From: Bradyrhizobium sp. 4
Lineage (GTDB): Bacteria; Pseudomonadota; Alphaproteobacteria; Rhizobiales; Xanthobacteraceae
Assembly (NCBI RefSeq): GCF_023100905.1
Contig: NZ_CP064686.1
Location: 4,402,001-4,466,000 of the forward strand
DNA length: 64,000 nt
Direction of reading: 5' to 3'
Shown piece after piece: positions 9,213 to 17,310 of this stretch. The translations under genes were made by a program, and so were the position numbers. The notes below the pieces were generated by a model that searched no databases, was not told where the DNA came from, and worked only from the letters and a program-made list of their open reading frames with translations. Numbering within the stretch: the stretch's first letter is position 1; the number at the start of each line of letters is the position of its first letter.

Positions 9213-9641
9213 TGCTGGCGCTCCCGTGTAACGCCGCCTCAGTCGGCGGCCTCTCTCAGTTCACCAACCGGCGTCAAATTCCGATAGTTCTCGGTAGTCC
9301 GCCGGAGATGCGCCCCGGAACCGCCAAAGCTATGTCGCTGCGATCCAACCGGCTTGGGAATGAGACGCGGACCCGACAAGGACAGCCACCCCATCTTGAT
9401 CTGCATGAAGTGCAGACGGCCGATGGATTACCGTGCCTTGCTGCCAGAGATTGTGAACCTACCCGCCGTCTATGCCTACAGGTGTTTCCCGTGTCGGCGG
9501 GTCGATGTTGTCGCTCTCGATTGAGACCGCCTCCGTTCACGGCCCTTATCCACACCCACCACACGCAGTAGCTCGACACCGTTCCGACCTCCTACCAATC
9601 GGTCATTTGCCAGCGGTGCCTCGCGGCGCTTTGATGCCGGC
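9213..9641. other. Stretch without a supported gene
   Basis: About 430 bases with only short overlapping open frames on both strands. None has a ribosome-binding site together with sensible composition. Confidence 0.4.
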
Positions 9642-9872
9642 ATGGTCTCGGTCCGCATCCGCAAACACGAAGCTGTGCCTCAAACCGGCAGCTACGAAGT
9701 CTATTTCGACGAGGGCCGGCCGCGCGTTTATTTTTACTGGGACGACGTCGCCGGACGGCGGCTCGGGCCTGACCGGCTGACCGGCGCTGAAGCACTTGAG
9801 CAGGCCCGCGCGTTCGCCCGTTATCGAGAGACAGCGGCCAGACGTCCTGGGGCTAAGTTCTTGGGAAACTAA
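9642..9872 (+). CDS. Small conserved hypothetical protein
   Basis: A 76-aa basic protein with a two-strand/helix layout: IRKHEAVPQTGSYEVYFDEG, RPRVYFYWDDVAGRR, then a helix EALEQARAFARYRETAARR. It resembles short orphan proteins common in Bradyrhizobium. No domain of known function is seen. A strong hairpin begins two bases after the stop codon, which supports a real transcript end. Confidence 0.7.
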   Translation: MVSVRIRKHEAVPQTGSYEVYFDEGRPRVYFYWDDVAGRRLGPDRLTGAEALEQARAFARYRETAARRPGAKFLGN

Positions 9873-9873
9873 A

Positions 9874-9901
9874 CGGCCCCTGTCGGTTCAGACAGGGGCC
9901 G
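9874..9901 (+). terminator. Perfect 11-bp hairpin after the 76-aa gene
   Basis: The arms 9874-9884 (CGGCCCCTGTC) and 9891-9901 pair perfectly around a 6-base loop, starting right after the stop codon at 9872. There is no downstream T-run. It may be an RNA-stability or Rho-assisted end structure. Confidence 0.65.
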
Positions 9902-10158
9902 CGCGGATGGATGGCATGAGGCTAAGGAGGAGGCTCTTAGGTGTCACGCCAAGGACCCGCCAGAACTGAAACGACCAATCAGACCTTCAGGATCACTGGG
10001 ACTGCGACTAAAGTTTGCGCCCTCTTGGTGGACCAGCGGAGCCTCTACGCCGCCGCTTGGTAACGAGCCGGTGAACGAAACCATCTGTTGATTGCGCGAA
10101 GCACGCCAGAAACAGGCCGAGCGTACATTGCCTCGTGTTTGAAGATGTGGATTTCAAA

Positions 10159-10272
10159 ATGATCATACTTAAATTGGTTGCAGTCGCTCTCGGTGCAGGA
10201 TTTCTGTTCTCAATGTACTCTGGCGACCTCGGCGCGGATGTCGTGCTGGCTATTGTTTCCTGCCTTGCATAA
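10159..10272 (+). CDS. Tiny single-span membrane protein
   Basis: A 37-aa frame with one hydrophobic segment (LKLVAVALGAGFLFSMY) and a second weakly hydrophobic tail (VVLAIVSCLA). It is followed by a hairpin at 10289-10312. Small proteins of this shape are frequent in Bradyrhizobium. The absence of a clear Shine-Dalgarno sequence makes expression uncertain. Confidence 0.45.
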   Translation: MIILKLVAVALGAGFLFSMYSGDLGADVVLAIVSCLA

Positions 10273-10288
10273 AGCGCTCAAAAATAGG

Positions 10289-10312
10289 CCCGCCGACCTG
10301 GGAGCCGGCGGG
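10289..10312 (+). terminator. Hairpin downstream of the 37-aa frame
   Basis: The arms CCCGCCG (10289-10295) and CGGCGGG (10306-10312) form a 7-bp GC stem with a 10-base loop. There is no T-run, so termination strength is uncertain. Confidence 0.4.
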
Positions 10313-10400
10313 AGTTCGTAAGTGATGTTATTGGCGGTCGGCGGGCACCGATCACCTAAGTTACTTATCCGAGTCGCGGTCGTGTGCGGCCCTTCTGGTC

Positions 10401-10673
10401 AGATGCCGGTACCGCAACTTGCCTGACGGCCGCCCCGTCAAGATCACGCTGGGCGAGATGCGCGCGGCCGGCGTTCGTGGTCTCATCGTCTTCTGCCTGC
10501 ACAACGACAGCCACAACGTGATCCTCGGCCGCGAGGTCGTCGACCAGTGAGCAGATGAGGTCAGGTTCTCCGATCTTGAACCCCGCTTCGTCTGCAAGGC
10601 GTGTGGAAAGCGTGGTGCCGACGTCAGGCCGGGCAGCGAGCCCACCATAGCCGCTGTCGTCCTGCCCGCATGA
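10401..10673 (+). pseudogene. Small zinc-ribbon-like protein gene interrupted by TGA
   Basis: The frame reads RYRNLPDGRPVKITLGEM and AAGVRGLIVFCLHNDSHNV up to VVDQ, then TGA (10548-10550), then continues in the same frame as ADEVRFSDLEPRFVCKACGK and RGADVRP. This is the well-known small bradyrhizobial protein in which the interrupted position is normally a tryptophan (TGG) before the CxxC segment. A single nonsense change therefore explains the break. No good start codon is present either. Confidence 0.65.
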
Positions 10674-10770
10674 AGATGCGGGGTGCCGTTCTCGCGCATC
10701 GCAGGGTTGTTCCCTACGCCGGAACCGAAATGAACCTGTGTCACTTGATGGTGCAGCAGGAGGGGCAGCC

Positions 10771-10923
10771 ATGTGCGACAAGTGCATTGAGCTGGACGGC
10801 AAGATCGAACACCTCCAGGCGCTCTCGAAATGGGTCACCGACCAGGCGACCATGGAGGCGATCACCCAATTGGTGCAGGAGCACCAAGCGCAAAAGCTCG
10901 AACTGCACCCGGAGGATCAATAG
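10771..10923 (+). CDS. Small coiled protein with CxxC start
   Basis: A 50-aa protein from the ATG at 10771, with AGGAGGGG about eight bases upstream. It begins MCDKCIELDGKIEHLQALS, with a CxxC pair, and is otherwise one long amphipathic helix rich in Glu, Gln and Leu. It resembles recurrent short bradyrhizobial proteins. It may bind metal or dimerise, but the function is unknown. Confidence 0.72.
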   Translation: MCDKCIELDGKIEHLQALSKWVTDQATMEAITQLVQEHQAQKLELHPEDQ

Positions 10924-11051
10924 TAAGGCCAGCTCAATTGGTGCTGGTTGCATCTGAGATATTTATTTCGTCTGGAGTCTCAAATGAGATTGCGGGGTCA
11001 GAAACGGTAAGGTGATAAGCGATCCCGAGTGACACGTCGGATACGGGGGCT

Positions 11052-11231
11052 ATGGCTGAATATCGCCTTTATCGGGTGGACAAAGAGGGACACATTCTGG
11101 GACCGCCCGAGGTAATCTTGGGCGACGATGACCAAGCCGCCATTGCCGAGGCGCAACGATACGTGGACGGCGTGGCGGTTGAATTGTGGGATCGCGCCCG
11201 CCGTGTAGCGTTCCTCCCTCCCGTGGAGTGA
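11052..11231 (+). CDS. Small conserved hypothetical protein (MAEYRLY type)
   Basis: A 59-aa acidic protein beginning MAEYRLYRVDKEGHILGPPE, then a helix with DDQAAIAEAQRYV and a strand VAVELWDRARRVAFL. This beta-helix-beta pattern is typical of very common rhizobial orphan proteins. GGGGGC precedes the ATG by a few bases. Function unknown. Confidence 0.75.
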   Translation: MAEYRLYRVDKEGHILGPPEVILGDDDQAAIAEAQRYVDGVAVELWDRARRVAFLPPVE

Positions 11232-11288
11232 GGCCGTTGCAGGGAGCCGCCTCCACCTCGCGGAGCGTACGGTCGGCCCATTAGGCCT

Positions 11289-11672
11289 CTAGATCGATTG
11301 TCTGCGGAGCGAGTCGTGCTTGGGATGATCCTCATGGCGGCCATCGGCCTGACGATGTTCGGATCGATTATCGCCCTGTTCGAGACCACGCGGCACTGGA
11401 TCGCAGGCGGTCGGAGAGGCGAGCGCAAGAGTAAGCCCAGCCTGACTGCTGCGCCAGGACACCGCCGACTGCTCGCCTGAGCTGCGCCGCTTCTGGGTCA
11501 CTAGCCGCAGTGGAATGTTATGCAGATGTGCGCGGACTCGTACGGCCGGTTCTGTCCTGCCCAGCGCGCGGGCGATTTCGTCCGGTCGGCTCCCCGCTGC
11601 CGCCAGTTCCAGGAGGCGTGCGTGCTCTTGCGGCGTCCACCGTCTCACAAGCGGGTAACGCGACTGATCCAT
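11289..11672 (-). CDS. Small helix-turn-helix (SANT/Myb-like) DNA-binding protein
   Basis: 127 aa from the ATG at 11672, with GGAGG upstream. Residues 5-60 form a compact HTH: YPLVRRWTPQEHARLLELAA, then GSRPDEIARALGRTEPAVRV and RAHLHNIPLRLV. This is the pattern of the short Myb/GcrA-like DNA-binding proteins widespread in rhizobia. The C-terminal half (Arg/Ser/His-rich) looks uncharacteristic, suggesting that the original stop was lost or that the tail is junk. Confidence 0.6.
   Translation of the reverse strand: MDQSRYPLVRRWTPQEHARLLELAAAGSRPDEIARALGRTEPAVRVRAHLHNIPLRLVTQKRRSSGEQSAVSWRSSQAGLTLALASPTACDPVPRGLEQGDNRSEHRQADGRHEDHPKHDSLRRQSI
11298..11480 (+). CDS. Small membrane protein, doubtful
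   Basis: A 60-aa frame from a TTG (an ATG follows at residue 10) with one strong transmembrane helix (MILMAAIGLTMFGSIIALFE) and a basic tail RRGERKSK. The composition is protein-like. It overlaps antisense the distal half of the HTH gene on the minus strand, so one of the two may be spurious. Confidence 0.4.
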   Translation: MSAERVVLGMILMAAIGLTMFGSIIALFETTRHWIAGGRRGERKSKPSLTAAPGHRRLLA

Positions 11673-11824
11673 TGCCCCAGCGGCCTCCAACCGGTTGCCA
11701 GCCTGTTACACTCCGTCGAGTCGCACATTCACATATGAGGTCCGACGATCCTTGATCGCGTCCTGGACTGGTTGGTAGCCAAGAACTCGGAACGATAATG
11801 CGAGCCGCCGCTTGGGGCAAAGCG

Positions 11825-12049
11825 ATGTCGGACAGCTCCATCATTCTCTTTCCTGGCATGATCAAGCCGCTGCGTTTAGCGCGGGTCTACGGCTATCTGA
11901 TCCAGCGCAGCGACGGCCTGTATCACCCAGGCGGCAGTCAGCCGGTATGCACAATGTCGCTGGCGCGGAAGATGGTCGAAGGCGGCTGGCTCGAACAGCA
12001 TGGCCAGCGCTACGAGCCCACTCAGCAAGGTCTGCGGGCGGCCGAATGA
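11825..12049 (+). CDS. Small winged-helix-like hypothetical protein
   Basis: A 74-aa protein starting MSDSSIILFPGMIKPLRLAR and continuing YGYLIQRSDGLYHPGG, MSLARKMVEGGWLEQHGQRY and EPTQQGLRAAE. The final part looks like the last helix and wing of a winged-helix domain. It resembles frequent orphan proteins of Bradyrhizobium. It has no clear operon partner and is followed by an inverted repeat at 12115-12161. Confidence 0.68.
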   Translation: MSDSSIILFPGMIKPLRLARVYGYLIQRSDGLYHPGGSQPVCTMSLARKMVEGGWLEQHGQRYEPTQQGLRAAE

Positions 12050-12114
12050 AGCACCAGTTCAGACGAGAACGCCGCCTCTATCAGCCAGCGGCGGGGTGCT
12101 CTCCTGAAAAGAAA

Positions 12115-12161
12115 CGGCCCCAGCACTTGGAGGCCTTGGGTGGCAATCTCTGCTGGGGCCG
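12115..12161. terminator. Inverted repeat between the 74-aa gene and the caspase remnant
   Basis: Arms CGGCCCCAGCA (12115-12125) and TGCTGGGGCCG (12151-12161) are perfectly complementary over 11 bp with a 25-base loop. The left arm starts with the same AAACGGCCCC as the hairpin at 9874. It is placed to end transcription from 11825-12049. Confidence 0.5.
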
Positions 12162-12402
12162 CTCACCGCGCCGGGTCGGGAGCGGAGTTCCAGACTGACG
12201 ATCTTCCTGGCTCGCTGCGTTTGCATAAGTTTTCGGGCCGTTGGGGCTAACGGCTCTCCAAGGCTGCCGCAGCGTCTCGATCGCGAGGCCCGCACAAGCG
12301 GGCGCCTTAGCATTCCACTCGCCACCGCATCGCGGACCTGAGCCAGGGGGCCCACATCATCTCCGAGAAGAGCCGGCGGGCAGCATCTCACTAGCTGAGT
12401 TC

Positions 12403-13746
12403 TCAATTGCAGATTTCTGCGTTGCCGCCACCTGTTCCTCCACCGGCCCAGCCTGAACGAATTTCAAGCCTGCACCCCTTTCTAACCGCTCGGCAGTTGC
12501 CTTGGTCTCCGCAAATGATTTGGCCTGTAGCTTGCGGCTTTGGCGGCGTGGTGTCGCTCTTGGCACGCTCTGTTCGATCCCGCTCTTGTTCCTGGCGTTT
12601 CGCGACCGGCTTCTTGTCTTGTACTTTCTCGCATTCGTTGTCGTCGTTGACGCGAAAGCCGGCCCGACAGGCAATCTTTGCGCAGGTGTCGCCGTCAGCC
12701 TTGAAACCGTGGTCGCAGACTAGCGGGCAGACTCGACCGGCCTTGGCCTTGATGGCTTCGAGGGCGTCGAAGCTCGCGAGCTTGGCGTCGAACTTTGTGC
12801 CAGCGTACTTGTTGAACGTCGAGAGCGACCGCTGCGACGATGCACTCCAGTCGCCATCCGCAGCGGCGGAGAGGCAACCGACGCGACGTAGCTCCGATTG
12901 CACCAGCTTTACTGTCTCCTGAGGGGAGAAACTCGGCTCTGGGGAGGTCGGCGCGATTGCCGCGACCTTCTGCTCGCTCTCGACCTGCGCCTTCTTATCG
13001 GCCTTCTGCTTCGCGGCTAGTTCGGCCGCGGTCTTGTTGCTGGCGACTTTGTCGGCAAGGGCTTTCTCGGCGGCCTGCTTGTCGGCGACCGCCTTGGCGA
13101 CGGCGGCCTCCGCATCCTTTCTCCGCTGCTCGGAGGCGGCTGCTTTCGCCTCCTCGATCTGCTTGGCCTCCTCGGCGGCCAGACGAGTATCCTCCGCGAC
13201 CTTGGCGGCGGCTGCCGCTTTGTCCTGCTCGGTCTTTTTCGCTCGGTCGGCCGCGAGCCGGGCCTTCTCGTCCTCGGCCTGGCGAGCTTTGTCCGCTGCT
13301 GCCGCACGCGCCTCCTCCGCCGCAATCCGGTTGAGCTGGGCCTTTGCCAGATCGGTGTAAAACCCGCTCGGGTAACGATTGAGAAAGGCCGTCCAGACAT
13401 CCCGGGTGCCAAGCTGAAGCGCCAGCTCGTAGTCGCGCCGGATTTCACTATCCGGGCTCGCCTGCGGTCCCGTGGCGGCAGGCTTCGCCGGCACAAGCGG
13501 GACATCGTCGCCGCCGAGAGAGCCATAGACGTAAGGCTCCTGCTTGTAGCCGGTGTTCTTCAAGACGTCGTCGCGGACGAAGCCGAACGCTTTGCGCAGA
13601 TCGAGTCCCGGCGTCGGCAGTCGCTCGACCAGTGCCGTCGAGAACGGACTGGTCAGGACGTGGACATTGCCCTGCTCCGCCTGAACTACCGATGGGGCGG
13701 CCCGGTCATCGCGAAGTACTGATCGAGGATCAATCGTAGAGGTCAA
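12403..13746 (-). pseudogene. 5'-truncated caspase-domain (peptidase C14) protein
   Basis: The 447-codon frame begins inside a metacaspase fold: the segment SPFSTALVERLPTPGLDLRK then VRDDVLKNTGYKQEPYVYGS matches the last strands of the p10-like part. The catalytic His and Cys region is absent. After this come a TPR-like/GYF helix pair, a long Ala/Lys/Glu TolA-like coiled coil (about 145-265), a peptidoglycan-binding-like segment (SPQETVKLVQSELRRVGCLS), and a Cys-rich tail with CPLVCDHGFKADGDTCAKIA. No ATG, signal peptide or ribosome-binding site is present at the 5' end. It is therefore a remnant of a larger secreted caspase-like protein. Confidence 0.75.
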
Positions 13747-14151
13747 AGCCCTGGGATGGACCGGGGCGTTTCTGCGTCGAGCGTGCGGTGCATCGGTCCA
13801 TTTCCCGATAGCGAGCGAACGCGAGAACGCGTCTTAAGCACCTGGCGCTCTCCTGAAGCAGGCGGTCCCAGGCCGGGCGAAGCTACTTAGGCTGGGCCGC
13901 TCCGGGACTGAGGGGTGGACTGCGCCCCGTGCCCTGAAACGCATGCACAGCCAATTTGGAGAGTGCATGCTTGCTGTCCGAGCAGGACCTACCAGCGCGA
14001 CATGGCGCACGAGGGCTCGCAATGTTTGATCATGAAATCGCTGCGCTGCTCCGCACCATCGCCCGAGACCGAGATTGGCTTGCACTCTCGCTGTTGCACC
14101 TGGTGCATGAAGAAACTGCGCGACCAACAAGGTGGTCACGCGGATCTCCGC
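13747..14151. other. Gap without gene or caspase N-terminus
   Basis: About 400 bases. The missing caspase catalytic half is not found in any frame here. No terminator or gene can be supported. Confidence 0.4.
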
Positions 14152-17100
14152 CTATTCGGCTGCCTGCGGCCTACTCCGGTTCCCGCTCAGTCGGGCCTTT
14201 GCCCACTCCCGCATGTGCTGAAAGGACACGTAAAGCATTGGGATCAGGAAGATGCCGATCGAACTCGCGGCGAGCATCCCACCGAACACCGCCGTTCCCA
14301 CGGCGCGGCGACTCAGCTCGGCAGCCCCCGTCGCAAAGACGAGTGGAACCAGCCCGAGAATGAAGGCGATCGAAGTCATCATGACTGCGCGGAAGCGCAT
14401 GCGCGCGCCGAGAACAGCCGCGTCCACGACCGATACGCCAGCCTCGCGTTGCTCCTTGGCGAATTCGACAATCAGGATGCCGTTCTTGGCTGCCAGCGCA
14501 ATCAGGACCACAAGGCCGATTTGGGCATAAAGGTCGACATTGAGCCGTGCCACGATGAGGGCCACATAGGATCCGAGCACGCCCACCACGACCGACAGCA
14601 GCACTGGCACCGCGATCGTCCAACTTTCGTAAAGCGCCACCAGGAAGAGATAAGCGAACAGGACGGCCAAGCTCAGGACAACGCCGGTCTGCCCAGACGC
14701 CTGCTGCTCCTGGAACGCCGTGCCGGTCCATTCGTAAGAATAGCCCGCGGGCAAGGTCCTGCTCGATATATCCTGCATCGCCGTAATCGCTGTGCCGGTC
14801 GAGACGCCTCCCGCGGGAGAACCGTTGATCGTGATCGAACGATAGTTGTTGTAGCGGCTGATAACCTGCGGCCCCTGTACGATCTTGGCACTCGCGATCG
14901 AGCGCAGCGGGACCATCTCGTTGCGTGCATTGCGGATGTAGATCTGCCAGAGCGCGGAAATGTCGGCCCGGTCCTTCGCCTCGCCTTGCACGTTCACCTG
15001 CCAAGTCCGGCCGAACAGGTTGAAGTTATTCACATAGACCCCTCCGAGCGTCGACTGCAGAGCGGTAAATATGTCGCTCATGCTAAGCCCGAGGACCTCG
15101 GCCTTGGCGCGGTCGATCTCGAGATAGATCGAGGGATTATTCGCCGAAAAGGTCGAGAACACATGGGTCAGACGCGGGTCCTGGTTCGCTGCGGCAATCA
15201 GACCGTTCATGACGCCGTTCATGGCCGTGGGATCCTGGCCCTCCAGCGCTTGCAGCTGGTATTCGAAGCCGCCACTGGTCGATAGTCCGATGATCGGCGG
15301 CAGATTGAAGGCGAGCACGTTGGCCTGCCGTATCTGGCTGCCTGCCGCAAAGGTCTTCGCGATCAGCGCTTGGGCAGATTGGGCGACGCCTTCCCTCTCC
15401 GCAAACGGCTTCAGGCGCACCACGAGCAGCGCAGCATTCGGCTCCGCGCCGCCATCAAGCAGGGAGAAGCCGATGATCGACAGGACATGATCGACTCCTT
15501 CGAGCTGGCGCAGCTTGTTCTCGACTTCGCCCGTGACCTCGCTGGTCCGGGGCACTGAGGCGCCATCCGGCAGCTGCACCATCACGAAGAACGCTCCCTG
15601 GTCCTCCTCGGGCAGAAAGCCTGTCGGCGTGACCAACGAGAGACCGAATACGCCCGCGCCGCCGAGTGCGACAAGGAGGACAGAGACAATGGCCATACGC
15701 AGGAGCCACCGCACTCCACCCGCGTATCGGTCCCTCACCCAATCAATTCTGCTGAGCACGCGCCCCATAATCCCGCGGCGTGGCCCGGTATGGCGCAGAA
15801 ACAGCGCGCAGAGTGCCGGAGACAACGTCAGGGCATTGATCGCGGAGATGGTCATCGCAGCGCTGATCGTCACCGCGAATTGGCGGAATAGCGTCCCTGA
15901 AATACCGGGAATGAATGCGATGGGCACGAAGACCGAAAGGAGTACCAGACTGATCGCGATGATGGGCGCGGTGATCTGGTCCATAGCTTTCTTCGTTGCC
16001 TCGGCCGGCGAAAGCTCCGGCTCGTCCGCCATCACGCGCTCGACGTTTTCGACGACGACGATCGCATCATCGACGACGATCCCGATCGCTAGCACAAGTG
16101 CAAGCAGCGACACTGTGTTTGCCGAGTAACCGAGAACGAGAAGAACGGCAAAAGCACCGATCAGACTGACGGGTACCGCGACGGCCGGAATGATGGTCGC
16201 ACGGAGATTGCCGAGAAACAGGAAGACAACGATGACGACCAGAACGAAAGCCTCCGCCAACGTCCGCAGCACTTCACCAATCGTGTCGCGAACGAAGGTC
16301 GTCGAATCGTGCACCACCTGATATCTCAGCCCTTCAGGGAACCGGGCTGACAGCCGGTCCAGGGTAGCCTGCACCGCATTCGCAGTCGTAACAGCGTTGG
16401 CTCCAGGCGCCAGATAAATCCCGATCGGCACACCGGGCTTGCCATCGATCCTGGCCTCGCTGTCGAGATTCTGCGCACCTATCTCGACGCGCGCGACGTC
16501 CCGTATCCGCAGCACCGAACCGTCTGGATTGGCCCGCAGCACGATATCGCCGAATTGCTCGGCGGAGGCGAGACGTCCCTGCGTTTGAACGTTGAACTGG
16601 AATTGCTGCTGGTCGCTGATGGGACGTGCGCCGATACGCCCCACCGGCGCTTGCACGCTTTGTGCGCGTATCGCACTGATCACATCGCTCGGCGCGAGGT
16701 TCAGGCTGGTCAGCCGTTGGGTGTCGAACCAGATCCGCATCGAATAATTCATGCGAGCGAACAGATTGGCCTGGCCGACGCCCGGCGTTCTTGAAATGGC
16801 ATCGAGCAGGTTGATGATCGCGTAATTGGTGATGAACAGCGGGTCCTGCTGGCCGTTCTCGCTGTAAAGGACCATGAACTGCAGAACCGCGGATGAGCGC
16901 TTCTGAACCGTCAATCCCTGCGCCTGCACCTCGGAGGGCAGCTGGGACAGCGCCGTCTGCACGCGATTGTTGACATTTACGGTGTCGATGTTCGGGTCGG
17001 TTCCCAGTGCGAACGATACCGTAAGGCTGTAGCTGCCGTCGCTGCCGCTGGTCGACCTCATATAGAGCATCTGGTCGACCCCGACGATCTGGGCTTCGAG

Positions 17101-17310
17101 CGGCTGAGCAACGCTCGACTCGACTACCGCGGCGGAAGCACCGGGAAAGACGCCGGATACGGTCACCTGCGGCGGCACGATGTCGGGGAATTGTGCAACC
17201 GGGATGCGCGAGAGGGCCAACGCCCCGGCAATCGTGATGACGAACGCAATCACGATGGCAAGTCGTGGGCGGTCGATGAAGACGGCGGAGATCATGTCAG
17301 CGTCCGCCAT
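14152..17310 (-). CDS. RND multidrug efflux permease (HAE1/AcrB type)
   Basis: A 1052-aa inner-membrane proton-driven pump. It shows TM1 (LAIVIAFVITIAGALALSRI), two large periplasmic loops, and TM4 with the proton-relay pair in LAIGIVVDDAIVVVENVER (near residue 407, as in AcrB). The C-terminal MRFRAVMMTSIAFILGLVP then AVGTAVFGGML is typical of MexB/AcrB. Length is normal. ATG at 17310 overlaps the adaptor gene by 14 bases; an internal ATG at 17295 is better placed after GGCGGA. It forms an operon with the upstream adaptor. No outer-membrane channel gene follows. Confidence 0.95.
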   Translation of the reverse strand: MADADMISAVFIDRPRLAIVIAFVITIAGALALSRIPVAQFPDIVPPQVTVSGVFPGASAAVVESSVAQPLEAQIVGVDQMLYMRSTSGSDGSYSLTVSFALGTDPNIDTVNVNNRVQTALSQLPSEVQAQGLTVQKRSSAVLQFMVLYSENGQQDPLFITNYAIINLLDAISRTPGVGQANLFARMNYSMRIWFDTQRLTSLNLAPSDVISAIRAQSVQAPVGRIGARPISDQQQFQFNVQTQGRLASAEQFGDIVLRANPDGSVLRIRDVARVEIGAQNLDSEARIDGKPGVPIGIYLAPGANAVTTANAVQATLDRLSARFPEGLRYQVVHDSTTFVRDTIGEVLRTLAEAFVLVVIVVFLFLGNLRATIIPAVAVPVSLIGAFAVLLVLGYSANTVSLLALVLAIGIVVDDAIVVVENVERVMADEPELSPAEATKKAMDQITAPIIAISLVLLSVFVPIAFIPGISGTLFRQFAVTISAAMTISAINALTLSPALCALFLRHTGPRRGIMGRVLSRIDWVRDRYAGGVRWLLRMAIVSVLLVALGGAGVFGLSLVTPTGFLPEEDQGAFFVMVQLPDGASVPRTSEVTGEVENKLRQLEGVDHVLSIIGFSLLDGGAEPNAALLVVRLKPFAEREGVAQSAQALIAKTFAAGSQIRQANVLAFNLPPIIGLSTSGGFEYQLQALEGQDPTAMNGVMNGLIAAANQDPRLTHVFSTFSANNPSIYLEIDRAKAEVLGLSMSDIFTALQSTLGGVYVNNFNLFGRTWQVNVQGEAKDRADISALWQIYIRNARNEMVPLRSIASAKIVQGPQVISRYNNYRSITINGSPAGGVSTGTAITAMQDISSRTLPAGYSYEWTGTAFQEQQASGQTGVVLSLAVLFAYLFLVALYESWTIAVPVLLSVVVGVLGSYVALIVARLNVDLYAQIGLVVLIALAAKNGILIVEFAKEQREAGVSVVDAAVLGARMRFRAVMMTSIAFILGLVPLVFATGAAELSRRAVGTAVFGGMLAASSIGIFLIPMLYVSFQHMREWAKARLSGNRSRPQAAE

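Noticed and set aside
13915..15285. 456-codon open frame antisense to the RND permease
   Set aside because: Shadow of high-GC third positions; the composition is His/Arg/Asp-rich and unlike real proteins.
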